A stretch of 36,486 nt of DNA, taken from JAICSD01 sp035637115. GTDB lineage: Bacteria > Acidobacteriota > Vicinamibacteria > Vicinamibacterales > 2-12-FULL-66-21. Made by a program: the position numbers and the translations under genes. The number at the start of each line of letters is the position of its first letter. Positions within the stretch are counted from its first letter, which is position 1. The stretch spans positions 1 to 36,486 of the forward strand of contig DASPXV010000119.1 of NCBI GenBank assembly GCA_035637115.1, read 5' to 3'. The notes under the pieces are model-generated. The model ran no database searches, was not told the DNA's origin, and saw only the letters and a program-made list of their open reading frames with translations. Below are positions 13,654 through 21,194 of the stretch, one piece after another.

Positions 13654-15915
13654 ATGAAGATGCGCACCAGAATGATGATTCTGACCGGAGCGCTTCTGCT
13701 GGTCTTCTCGGGCGCCGCCCGGGCCCAGCAGGAGCAGGCCGCGTCGTCCCAAGACTCAACAAAGTCGACGCCGATGGCGACCAGCGTCCCTGCGTCCACC
13801 ACGCCGTTCACGCCGAAGCTCGGACAGATCGACTTCGGCTTCCGCGGCGACAGCGTCTCGGGTGACGCGGCCCGCTACCAGCGGTTCCGCGACCTGCGCG
13901 AGGGTGGCTACGTCGATCGTTTCCGCCTGTCGAAGGAGACCGAGCAGTGGGTCTTCAAGGCGACGGCGAACAACGTCGGCTATCGCGATCAACGGTTCAC
14001 GGTGAATTACCAGGACATTGGCCGTCTCAAGGTCAACGGCGACTGGAACCAGGTACCGCTGTTCATCAGTGACAGCACGCGGCGGCTCTATAAGGACAAC
14101 GGCAACGGCGTGCTCACGATCGACGACTCGATCCAGAGAACGCTGCAGACCGCAGGGACCGGCGCGCCGCTCTTGAGCGCGCTGCAGTCCACCTACGCCG
14201 GCGCCAATCAGTACGACCTGCGCAGCCGCCGCGATATCGGCACGCTGAATATGGTCTACGCCCTGAACCAGGACGTCGACGTGAAGTTCGACGTGCGGAA
14301 CATGAATCGCAGCGGCTACAACCTGATGTCGTTCGGGTTCGGCACCTCGCCGGGCCTCAATCCCGTCGTCGAGCTCGGAGTGCCCCTGGATGACCGGACC
14401 ACGGACGTCAAGGGGGCGATCGAGTTCGCCAACAACCGCGGGCTCTTCAACGTCGGCTACAACGCATCGTGGTTCAACAACCACATTCCGACGGTGACGT
14501 TCGACAACCCGCTGCGCGCCGATGACATCAGCGGCGGCCCCTCGTCGGGCCGTGTCGTAATGTGGCCGACCAATCACTCTTTCTCCGTGAACGTGAACGG
14601 CTCGTACAAGCTGCCGGCACGCAGCAAGGCCAGCGCGTTCATCTCCGTGGGGCAGTGGAACCAGAACGAATCGCTCGTGGCACCCACGGTGAACACCGCG
14701 ATCGCGCTGGTCGCGCCCCCGCTCGAGCGTCCGACCGCAGAAGCCAAGGCCGACATCGTGTCGATGGTCTACAACTTCAACTCGCGGCCGAACGAGTACG
14801 TGTGGCTGAACGCGAAGTATCGCTACTACGACTACGCGAACAAGACGCCGCTCTACGAGACCGTCGCGCTCGTCGGTGACTGGTCGCTCGGAACGGCGCT
14901 GTGGGAAAACGAGCCGTCCAGCCTGAAGCGCAACACCATCGACCTGGACGCGTCGATCGCGGCGCACAAGTACGTTGGCATCGGCCTGGGCTTCAGCCGC
15001 GAGGACAGCGATCGCACGCATCGCATCTTCGAGAAGACGGCGGAAGACACCTACCGCGTCTCGTTCGACAGCACGGGCAACCAGTACGTGACGCTGCGAA
15101 CGAAGTTCGAGCATTCGAACCGCGAAGGATCGGGCTTCGAAGCGGCGCTGCTCGAAGAGGTCGGAGAGCACGCCGATACGCGGCACTTCGACATCGCGAA
15201 TCGGACGCGCGATCGGCTGACGACGACGCTGTCGATCACGCCGAATCAGTTCCTCGACTTCAACGCGTCAGCCGGGACCGGCAAGGACAAGTACGGGCAG
15301 ACCGGCTTCGGTCTCCGGAACAACGACAACCGGACCTGGAGCGTGGGCATGGACGTGCTGCCGACCGATCGGGTGAACCTCGGCGTCAACTATGGCGAAG
15401 AGAAGTACACCGCGCTTCAGTACTCGCGGACGGCGAACCCGCTGACCGCGACCGACCTCACCTTCAACGACGCGACGCGAGATTGGTGGACGGATCAGGC
15501 TGACAAGGTCAAGACGCTCAGCGCGACCGCGGACTTCCTGAAGTGCCTGCCCAAGACGGATTTCCGCTTCGGCTACGACATCAGCGACGGCCGGGCGACC
15601 TACGTCTACAACCTGAAGCCGGAGCAGAAGGTCTTCACGACCATTCCGCTCACCCAGCTGTCACCGCTGAAGAACAAGCTGACTGACGCCCGGATGGACG
15701 TGCAGTACTACGTGCGTCCGAACCTCGCGCTCGGCGGCGCTTACTGGTATGAAGACTACAAGGTGTCTGACTTCGCGCTCGGACCGGACACGTTGAACTC
15801 GCTCGTGCCGACCAACGGCACGAACGGAAACTTCGCCAGCACAATTTACTCGGGGTACCTCTATCGCAACTACCGCGCCCACACGGGCTGGCTGCGACTG
15901 ACGTTCCTCTGGTGA
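13654..15915 (+). CDS. MtrB/PioB-like outer-membrane beta-barrel porin (753 aa)
   Basis: A signal peptide (MRTRMMILTGALLLVFSGAA, cleavage near ARA-QQ) precedes a long region of alternating amphipathic strands rich in aromatic girdle residues, ending in a terminal strand with final tryptophan (WLRLTFLW), the usual barrel assembly signal. 'RYQRFRDLREGGYVDRFRL' near the mature N-terminus is characteristic of the MtrB/PioB family. Length is in the family range. No N-terminal CXXC pair like that of Shewanella MtrB is present. The barrel would sheathe the decahaem cytochrome encoded upstream, forming a transmembrane electron conduit to or from external minerals, humics or partners. Confidence 0.9.
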   Translation: MKMRTRMMILTGALLLVFSGAARAQQEQAASSQDSTKSTPMATSVPASTTPFTPKLGQIDFGFRGDSVSGDAARYQRFRDLREGGYVDRFRLSKETEQWVFKATANNVGYRDQRFTVNYQDIGRLKVNGDWNQVPLFISDSTRRLYKDNGNGVLTIDDSIQRTLQTAGTGAPLLSALQSTYAGANQYDLRSRRDIGTLNMVYALNQDVDVKFDVRNMNRSGYNLMSFGFGTSPGLNPVVELGVPLDDRTTDVKGAIEFANNRGLFNVGYNASWFNNHIPTVTFDNPLRADDISGGPSSGRVVMWPTNHSFSVNVNGSYKLPARSKASAFISVGQWNQNESLVAPTVNTAIALVAPPLERPTAEAKADIVSMVYNFNSRPNEYVWLNAKYRYYDYANKTPLYETVALVGDWSLGTALWENEPSSLKRNTIDLDASIAAHKYVGIGLGFSREDSDRTHRIFEKTAEDTYRVSFDSTGNQYVTLRTKFEHSNREGSGFEAALLEEVGEHADTRHFDIANRTRDRLTTTLSITPNQFLDFNASAGTGKDKYGQTGFGLRNNDNRTWSVGMDVLPTDRVNLGVNYGEEKYTALQYSRTANPLTATDLTFNDATRDWWTDQADKVKTLSATADFLKCLPKTDFRFGYDISDGRATYVYNLKPEQKVFTTIPLTQLSPLKNKLTDARMDVQYYVRPNLALGGAYWYEDYKVSDFALGPDTLNSLVPTNGTNGNFASTIYSGYLYRNYRAHTGWLRLTFLW

Positions 15916-16007
15916 AGACGGAAGACGGAAGATGGAAGACGGAAGATGGAAGACGGAAGTACCACCGGAAGTACTTCCGTCTTCCGTCTTCCGGCTTCCT
16001 TCTTCTT
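15914..16007. repeat. Inverted repeat of 7-base GAAGACG/GAAGATG units downstream of the porin gene
   Basis: The left arm (15914-15963) consists of about six copies of GAAGACG or GAAGATG ending in GGAAGTAC. The right arm (15971-16007) begins GTACTTCCGTCTTCC and continues with complementary units. The innermost 14 bases (GAAGACGGAAGTAC) are perfectly complementary. It overlaps the porin stop and would form a very stable transcript hairpin, so it could terminate the mtrAB-like transcript or be a repetitive intergenic element. Confidence 0.7.
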
Positions 16008-16089
16008 GACCGGCGGCGCCGGTCCCGGTGGATCCTCCTCCCCCCGCGCTGCGTGCGGCAGTAGCGGGCCATCGGGGCTGGCGCCGAAG

Positions 16090-16202
16090 TGAAGACGGAA
16101 GACGGAAGAAAGAAGACGGAAGAAAGAAGACGGAAGAAAGAAGACGGAAGAGAAAAAGACGGAAGAGAAAAAGACTGAAGAAAAAGACGGAAGAAAGAAG
16201 GG
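16090..16202. repeat. Purine-rich direct-repeat tract upstream of feoB
   Basis: About 110 bases of GAAGACG, GAAGAAA and GGAAGAGAAA units, almost all purine on the plus strand, the same unit family as the left arm at 15914-15963. Translated, it would give a run of Glu, Arg and Lys that extends the feoB frame, but that extension is an artefact. It ends directly at palindrome copy G. The spacer from 15916 to 16297 otherwise holds only these repeats and the promoter elements. Confidence 0.7.
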
Positions 16203-16203
16203 C

Positions 16204-16219
16204 TGCCGGAAAACCGGCA
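16204..16219. promoter_or_regulatory. Recurrent 16-bp palindrome, copy G (alternatively a terminator stem)
   Basis: TGCCGGAAAACCGGCA, extended on both sides to GGCTGCCGG/CCGGCAGCC and followed by TCTTTCG. Taken alone it could be a rho-independent terminator. However, its sequence matches the recurrent palindrome and its centre is 59-60 bp upstream of the -24 GG of the feoB promoter, as for copies D1, E and F. A second weak match lies at 16245-16260. Confidence 0.5.
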
Positions 16220-16268
16220 GCCTCTTTCGTTTCCGCGCGAGAGTCGCCGAAATCCCAGCGATCCGGGC

Positions 16269-16283
16269 TGGTGCCTGGCTTGC
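16269..16283 (+). promoter_or_regulatory. Sigma-54-like promoter for the feo operon
   Basis: TGGTGCCTGGCTTGC has GG-N10-GC with a perfect TTGC at -12. The predicted start (about 16295) is only 3 bases before the feoB ATG at 16298, similar to hemN and the cytochrome. A GGAGGG at 16289-16294 would then lie outside the transcript, so either the start codon is read leaderless or the next ATG (16328) is used. Confidence 0.5.
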
Positions 16284-16297
16284 GATGCGGAGGGCCA

Positions 16298-18082
16298 ATG
16301 CCCTGTCCCTATGCCATTGCGGATCTGATGCCGCGTCCGCTGCTGCGGCTGCGCGCGCATCCACTGCGCATCGCGCTCGTCGGTAATCCCAACGTCGGAA
16401 AAAGCGTCATCTTCGGACGGCTCACCGGACGCTATGTCACTGTGTCGAACTATCCGGGGACGACCGTAGCGGTGACGCGCGGGCGTGCGACGGTCGGCGC
16501 GGAAGTCTGCGACATTATCGACACGCCGGGCGTCAACGCGCTGGAAGGGCCGCTCAGCGAAGACGAGAAGGTCACGCGCGACCTGCTGCAGTCCGGCGGG
16601 GCCGAACTGGTCGTTCAGGTGGCCGACGCGCGGAACCTGCGGCGCGCGCTGATGCTGACGTCGCAGCTCGCCGATTTCAAGCTGCCGATGATCCTCGTGC
16701 TCAACATGATCGACGAGGCGCGCGCGCGGGGCGTGGACGTCGATGCCGCGGGCCTCGCGGAACAGCTCGGCGTGCCGGTCATCGAGGCAGTTGCGCCGGA
16801 AGGACGCGGCCTCGCGGAGCTGCGCAACGCGCTCGCCACGCCGGCTCGCGCGCGCGCCGCACGCGAGGAAGGTGTCCCGCATCTCCAATGGGCCGACGAG
16901 AGCGCGGCGCGATTTCGCACGGTCGGGCAGTTAACGCTCGGACGCTTCCAGGAGTGGCTCGGGCGCGCCGTCCGCGAACCGCTGACCGGCCTGCCCATCC
17001 TCCTCGTCGTTCTCTACGCGACGTATCTCTTCGTCGGCGTCTTCGGTGCGCAGACGCTCGTCGGCCTTCTCGAACAGGGGCTGTTCGGCACGTATCTGAA
17101 CCCGTGGGCCACCGCGGCCGCCTCTTACATCCCGTTCGCCGCCGCGCGCGACTTTTTCGTCGGACAGTACGGGCTCATCACCATGGGCCTGACGTATGCG
17201 ATCGCGATCGTACTCCCGGTCGTGACCACATTCTTCTTCATCTTCGGCTTCCTCGAGGACAGCGGTTACATCCCGAGACTCGCGATCTTCAGCGATCGTC
17301 TGTTCCGCGCCATGGGCCTGAACGGCAAAGCCGTCCTGCCGATGGTCCTGGGCCTCGGCTGCGACACGATGGCGACGATGACGACGAGAATCCTGGCGAC
17401 GCCGAAAGAGCGGCTCATCGCCATCATGCTGCTCGCGCTCGGCGTGCCCTGTTCGGCGCAGCTCGCGACGATCATGGGAATCCTCGGCGGTATCTCGTTC
17501 GCGGCGCTCGTCACGCTTTTCGGCGTCGTCCTCTTCCAGATCGTGCTGGTGGGCTTCCTCGCGGCGCAGGTGCTGCCCGGCGAGCGGTCGGAGTTCATCA
17601 TGGAGCTGCCGCCGATGCGCATGCCGCGGCTGCGCAACCTGCTGACGAAGACGCTGCTGCGCGTGCGCTGGTATCTCGGTGAGGCGGTGCCGCTGTTCCT
17701 CATCGGGACGGTGCTGCTGTTCGTTCTCGATCGCTTCGGGGCGCTCGGGGGACTCGCCGCCGCGGCGAAACCGCTCGTTACCGGCATCCTCGGGCTGCCG
17801 CCGAAGGCCGCCGAAGTGTTTGTGATGGGGTTCCTGCGGCGCGATTACGGCGCGGCTGGGCTGTTTCTCATGGCGCGCGACGGCGCGCTGACCCACGTGC
17901 AGGCGGTCGTTGCGCTCACCGTGATGACGCTGTTCGTGCCGTGCGTCGCCAACTTCCTGATGATCGTGAAGGAGCGCGGCCTGCGCATCGGGCTTGCGAT
18001 CCTGACGGTCGTCACCGCGATCGCCGTCGGCACGGGCGCCCTCCTGAATGCGGCGCTGAGGTTCCTCCATGTCGCCTTCTGA
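16298..18082 (+). CDS. feoB: Ferrous iron transporter FeoB (594 aa)
   Basis: FeoB imports ferrous iron across the inner membrane. The N-terminal GTPase domain shows G1 'GNPNVGKS' (residues 29-36), G2 region 'VSNYPGTTV', G3 'DTPG' and G4 'NMID'. The membrane part has the gate signatures 'VLGLGCDTMATMTTRIL' and 'GVPCSAQLATIMGI' and a C-terminal series of helices. At 594 residues it is shorter than the classical form of about 770. The ATG at 16298 is used; 16328 is an alternative, and any longer reading runs into repeat DNA. It overlaps feoA by 14 bases. Confidence 0.95.
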   Translation: MPCPYAIADLMPRPLLRLRAHPLRIALVGNPNVGKSVIFGRLTGRYVTVSNYPGTTVAVTRGRATVGAEVCDIIDTPGVNALEGPLSEDEKVTRDLLQSGGAELVVQVADARNLRRALMLTSQLADFKLPMILVLNMIDEARARGVDVDAAGLAEQLGVPVIEAVAPEGRGLAELRNALATPARARAAREEGVPHLQWADESAARFRTVGQLTLGRFQEWLGRAVREPLTGLPILLVVLYATYLFVGVFGAQTLVGLLEQGLFGTYLNPWATAAASYIPFAAARDFFVGQYGLITMGLTYAIAIVLPVVTTFFFIFGFLEDSGYIPRLAIFSDRLFRAMGLNGKAVLPMVLGLGCDTMATMTTRILATPKERLIAIMLLALGVPCSAQLATIMGILGGISFAALVTLFGVVLFQIVLVGFLAAQVLPGERSEFIMELPPMRMPRLRNLLTKTLLRVRWYLGEAVPLFLIGTVLLFVLDRFGALGGLAAAAKPLVTGILGLPPKAAEVFVMGFLRRDYGAAGLFLMARDGALTHVQAVVALTVMTLFVPCVANFLMIVKERGLRIGLAILTVVTAIAVGTGALLNAALRFLHVAF

Positions 18083-18308
18083 CCGGCTGCGCCCGCTGTC
18101 GCTGCTCAAGCCCGGAACGCGCGGGCGCATCGCGCGCGTGACGCGGGATCTCACGCACCGCGCCGAGCGGCTCGCCGCGATGGGCGTCAGCCCCGGGGCT
18201 ACAGTCACCGTTCTGCAGACATTTCCCGGCATCGTGTTCGAGTGCGATCAGACGGAACTCGCGGTCGAACGGCTGGTCGCGCGCTCAATTCTGGTGGAGG
18301 TGTTATGA
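18069..18308 (+). CDS. feoA: FeoA family protein (79 aa)
   Basis: A small SH3-like cytoplasmic partner of FeoB. The family pattern is clear: 'LSLLKPGTRGRIARV', 'RAERLAAMGVSPGATVTVLQ' and 'PGIVFECDQTELAVERLVA' followed by a final strand. It starts inside the feoB 3' end and its TGA overlaps the next ATG (ATGA), so feoB, feoA and the NosL-like gene are translated as a coupled set. FeoA is thought to modulate FeoB GTPase activity or complex assembly. Confidence 0.92.
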   Translation: MSPSDRLRPLSLLKPGTRGRIARVTRDLTHRAERLAAMGVSPGATVTVLQTFPGIVFECDQTELAVERLVARSILVEVL

Positions 18309-18736
18309 AAGCGCTGTACACGTTCCTCATCGTCGCGATCCTTGGTGCCTGCTCATCTATCCAGCCGGTGGCCGTGCAGGTCGGTGATCGGTGCCTGCGC
18401 TGTCGCCGTTCGATCGGCGATCTTCGGGTGGCCGGTGAAATCGTGGACCGCATGCGCGCGCCGTTTCCGTTCAGGACGGCGGGTTGCATGGCGAAGTACG
18501 TCAAGGTGACGCCCGCCGAGAACATCACCGCGATCTTCGTCACCGACTATCGCACCGGCCGCATGCTGCAGGCCGACGATGCGTGGTTCGTTCCGACGCA
18601 GCTCACCCAGCCGGACGGAAAGAAAGTGGAGTCCGATTACCTCGCGTTCCGCTCGCGCGCCGACGCGGAGGCCGCCCGCGAAGGCAAGCCGATGCTCCGC
18701 TGGACCCAGGTCGTGGCGGAAGCTGTCGCCAACTGA
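18305..18736 (+). CDS. NosL-like lipoprotein (143 aa)
   Basis: A lipoprotein signal with lipobox LGAC (Cys at residue 16) is followed by 'GDRCLRCRRSIGD', a CXXC site like the metal-binding pair of NosL, and then 'TAGCMAKYVKV', 'ENITAIFVTDYRTGRMLQAD' and 'PDGKKVESDYLAFRSRADAE', in the same order as NosL-family proteins. NosL delivers Cu(I) to nitrous oxide reductase. A canonical nosL is present at 33020, so this is a second member, placed in the iron operon. It starts at the ATG at 18305 behind GGTGGAGG. It might chaperone copper or another metal for haem-copper or iron proteins. Confidence 0.75.
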   Translation: MKALYTFLIVAILGACSSIQPVAVQVGDRCLRCRRSIGDLRVAGEIVDRMRAPFPFRTAGCMAKYVKVTPAENITAIFVTDYRTGRMLQADDAWFVPTQLTQPDGKKVESDYLAFRSRADAEAAREGKPMLRWTQVVAEAVAN

Positions 18737-18747
18737 CCAGAGACGCC

Positions 18748-19791
18748 ATGGGGAAGCCGCGACTGCACGGCCTCCGACGACTCGTCGGGAACACGCCGCT
18801 GCTGGCGATCGAGTACCGCTGGCGCGGCCACGGCCGGACGGTGTACGCCAAGTCGGAGCAACTGAATCTCACGGGCAGCATCAAGGATCGGATGGCGCTG
18901 CACATCATCGAGGAGGCGACGCGCGACGGGCACCTGCTCCCTGGTGACACGATTGTCGAGGCGACGAGCGGCAACACGGGCATCTCGTTCGCGGCCGTCG
19001 GACGGGCGTTCGGCCATCCGGTCACGATCTTCATGCCGGACTGGATGAGCCGCGAGCGGCGAGACCTGATCGCAAGCTTCGGCGCAACGGTCATCACCGT
19101 GAGCCGCGAGCAGGGAGGATTCGTCGGCTGCATCCGCAGGGCGGAGGCGCTCGCATCGGAAGACCGCCGCGTATTCCTCCCGTCGCAGTTCTCGAACGAA
19201 GCCAACCCGATCGCCCATGAGGCGACGACCGGTCCGGAGATCCTCGAGCAACTCTCGAATGCCGGCATCGCCCTTGATGCCTTCGTCGCAGGCGTCGGAA
19301 CCGGCGGCACCGTCATGGGGGTCGGGCGGTTCCTGCGACGATTCGACTCGCGCATCCGCATCCATCCGATCGAGCCCGCGGAGTCCCCGACGCTGTCGAC
19401 CGGTTACAAGTGCGGCAAGCATCGGATCCAGGGCATTTCCGACGAGTTCATCCCACCGGTCGTGCATCTCGTGGAGCTCGACGAGATCATCGACGTCCAC
19501 GACGGCGACGCGATCATCATGGCGCAGAAGCTGGCGCGTGAGCTGGGGCTGGGCGTCGGCATTTCGTCCGGCGCCAACCTCGCTGGCGCCATCAAAGTGC
19601 AGAACAGGATGGGAGAAGACGCGGCCGTCGCGACGGTGTTCCCGGACTCCAACAAGAAGTACCTGACCACAGATCTCCTGCGGCAGGAGCCGCTTCGCGA
19701 TGACTACGTCGCGCCGGACGTCGAATTGACGGGGTTCTCGGTCTTGCAGCGCGTTTGCGCGACCTGCTGCGACACATTCGCCGGGATATAA
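18748..19791 (+). CDS. cysK: Cysteine synthase-like PLP enzyme with a cysteine-rich C-terminal tail (347 aa)
   Basis: This is a fold-type II PLP enzyme of the cysteine synthase family (O-acetylserine plus sulfide to cysteine). The PLP lysine is K46 in 'LNLTGSIKDRM', the substrate loop is TSGNTGI (73-79), and the phosphate cradle is 'GVGTGGTVMG'. A C-terminal extension ends 'VLQRVCATCCDTFAGI', with three closely spaced cysteines not usual in CysK. It starts 11 bases after the NosL-like gene, so it belongs to the feo operon. Whether it makes cysteine for Fe-S or haem proteins or another sulfur product is unclear. Confidence 0.85.
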   Translation: MGKPRLHGLRRLVGNTPLLAIEYRWRGHGRTVYAKSEQLNLTGSIKDRMALHIIEEATRDGHLLPGDTIVEATSGNTGISFAAVGRAFGHPVTIFMPDWMSRERRDLIASFGATVITVSREQGGFVGCIRRAEALASEDRRVFLPSQFSNEANPIAHEATTGPEILEQLSNAGIALDAFVAGVGTGGTVMGVGRFLRRFDSRIRIHPIEPAESPTLSTGYKCGKHRIQGISDEFIPPVVHLVELDEIIDVHDGDAIIMAQKLARELGLGVGISSGANLAGAIKVQNRMGEDAAVATVFPDSNKKYLTTDLLRQEPLRDDYVAPDVELTGFSVLQRVCATCCDTFAGI

Positions 19792-19792
19792 T
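19787..19792 (+). promoter_or_regulatory. Possible -10 box for an internal ferritin promoter
   Basis: TATAAT overlaps the cysK stop, with only a weak -35 at suitable distance. Transcription would start near 19799, just before the ferritin ATG. In a region this GC-rich a perfect TATAAT is notable, but it also encodes the last codons of cysK. Confidence 0.3.
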
Positions 19793-19802
19793 TCATGCCG
19801 TG

Positions 19803-20297
19803 ATGATGATCAGTCCCGCCCTCGCCAAAGCCTTCAACGAACAAATCGGACACGAATTCGGCGCCAGCATGCAGTACGTGAGCATCGCCGCGCACTTCCA
19901 GCGAAGCCAGCTCATACTGCTCGCCAAGCTCTTCTTCGAGCAGGCGGAAGAAGAGCGGCAGCACGCGATGAAGTTCGTCAAATACGTCCTGGACACGAAG
20001 GGGGAGCTGCGGATTCCCGAGATCCCGGCTGCCACGCCGACGTTTCCTTCTGCCGAAGCGGCTGTGCAGGCCGCGTTGAAGTGGGAGCAGGAGGTCACGC
20101 GGCAGATCACCGGCCTCATGGACCGCGCGCTCAAGGACAACGACTATGTCGCCCAGAGCTTCCTGCAGTGGTTCATCGACGAGCAGCTGGAAGAAGTGGT
20201 CAAGATGGATCGCCTACTCGGCGTCGTCCGCCAGTCGGGCGAGAAGAACCTGCTGATGGTCGAGGCATATCTGGTGCACATCGAAAAAGCCGGTTAG
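19803..20297 (+). CDS. Ferritin, non-haem type (164 aa)
   Basis: This is a four-helix ferritin that oxidises and stores iron. Ferroxidase-centre residues are visible in 'NEQIGHEFGASMQYVSIAAH' and 'FFEQAEEERQHAMKFVKYVL' (ExxH), with later helices 'ALKWEQEVTRQITGLMDRAL' and 'FLQWFIDEQLEEVVKMDRLL'. The ATG at 19803 (or the adjacent one at 19806) gives the usual N-terminus; the longer frame reads through the cysK end. No ribosome binding site is seen. Eleven bases separate it from cysK, so it may be the last gene of the feo operon or have its own promoter at 19787. Uptake and storage of iron are thus grouped. Confidence 0.9.
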   Translation: MMISPALAKAFNEQIGHEFGASMQYVSIAAHFQRSQLILLAKLFFEQAEEERQHAMKFVKYVLDTKGELRIPEIPAATPTFPSAEAAVQAALKWEQEVTRQITGLMDRALKDNDYVAQSFLQWFIDEQLEEVVKMDRLLGVVRQSGEKNLLMVEAYLVHIEKAG

Positions 20298-20328
20298 TCT
20301 CTGATAGCGGGTGCTTGTCTCGACGTTA

Positions 20329-20428
20329 ACCACAGAAGCGCAGAGTAATCAGAGGCGCACAGAGCTGGTATGAATAAAAGCCAATTGATAGCTCTGTGCT
20401 CCCTCTGCGACCTCCGCGCCTCTGTGGT
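20329..20428. terminator. Long imperfect inverted repeat between convergent genes, probable bidirectional terminator
   Basis: The left arm 20329-20366 (beginning ACCACAGAAGCGCAGAG) and right arm 20390-20428 (ending GCGCCTCTGTGGT) are complementary over about 38 bases with a few mismatches, around a 23-base A/T-rich loop. The arms consist of roughly 9-base CACAGAGG-like units. It lies between the ferritin stop and the convergent Crp/Fnr gene stop, where a two-way terminator is expected. CACAGAGG-type inverted repeats are known as common intergenic repeats in several phyla. Confidence 0.6.
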
Positions 20429-20448
20429 GATCGTCCGCTCTGCGTCCT

Positions 20449-21147
20449 CTAGGCAGCAGCAATCTTTTCAAGCTCCGCTCGATCGAGCACGACGAAACCG
20501 TCTTTCTCGGTCCGGACCACGTCATCCTTGTTCCACCGGCTCATGATGCGGATGCAGGTTTCGATGGTGGTGCCCGTGAGGTCCGCGAGCTCCTGGCGTG
20601 AGAGCGCAAGCGGGATGAAGGTGCCGCCGCGATCGGTGCGGCCCATCTCCGACGCTAACTTGAGAAACAGCCGCGCGAAGCGCGGCTCGATGCGGCCGCC
20701 GGTGAGTTCCGCAAGGCGGTTGGTCAGCTCGACGAGGCGCGTGGTGAGGCCAAGCAGCAGGCCGCGGACGAGCGACGGCTGCACCTCGAGGAGATGGAAA
20801 AACGCCTGGCGCGGAATGATGACGCAGGTCGTGTCCTCCAGCGCCTGTGCGCTGGCCGGGAATGGACGGTCCATGTAGGCGGCGACGGCGCCGAGAGGGT
20901 CGCCTGGACCGAAGACCTCCAGGATGACGTCCTTTCCGCTCGGCATCATCTTGAAAATCTTCACCCGACCCGAGGTGATCGCGTAGAACGCGTCGGACGG
21001 CGACTCCTGCTCAAAAATCGTCTCTCCCTTTCCAAATTCCTGCACGCGCGAGACTTCCGCAATCGTCTTGCGGTCGGCCGGCGAGAGCCGGCTGAAGATG
21101 GGGGCCACACGCAGGAGCTCTTCCGCAGTCGGCATGACGCCGATCAT
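20449..21147 (-). CDS. Crp/Fnr family transcriptional regulator (232 aa)
   Basis: An N-terminal cyclic-nucleotide-binding-like beta-roll (about residues 15-130, 'FSRLSPADRKTIAEVSRVQE', 'GRVKIFKMMPSGKDVILEVF') is followed by a dimer helix and a C-terminal winged helix-turn-helix (about 170-220, 'LSRQELADLTGTTIETCIRI'). The recognition helix ETxxR pattern is Fnr-like. The N-terminal cysteines needed for an oxygen-sensing Fe-S cluster are absent, so it is closer to Dnr/NnrR-type NO-responsive or other non-cluster members. It is divergent from a RIC-type gene, a common pairing in nitrosative-stress control. The start may be 21147 or 21135; neither has a clear ribosome binding site. Confidence 0.88.
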   Translation of the reverse strand: MIGVMPTAEELLRVAPIFSRLSPADRKTIAEVSRVQEFGKGETIFEQESPSDAFYAITSGRVKIFKMMPSGKDVILEVFGPGDPLGAVAAYMDRPFPASAQALEDTTCVIIPRQAFFHLLEVQPSLVRGLLLGLTTRLVELTNRLAELTGGRIEPRFARLFLKLASEMGRTDRGGTFIPLALSRQELADLTGTTIETCIRIMSRWNKDDVVRTEKDGFVVLDRAELEKIAAA

Positions 21148-21194
21148 AGGAGGTCTCAGCCGCGAAGGGTAGCCTGCACGTGGAGGCCAGATCC

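Noticed and set aside
16028..16297. Upstream extension of the feoB frame giving about 90 extra residues rich in Glu, Arg and Lys
   Set aside because: It translates intergenic repeats and promoter elements; FeoB homology begins only after the ATG at 16298.
18637..19500. Minus-strand open frames opposite cysK
   Set aside because: Shadow frames; the plus-strand PLP enzyme motifs are unambiguous.
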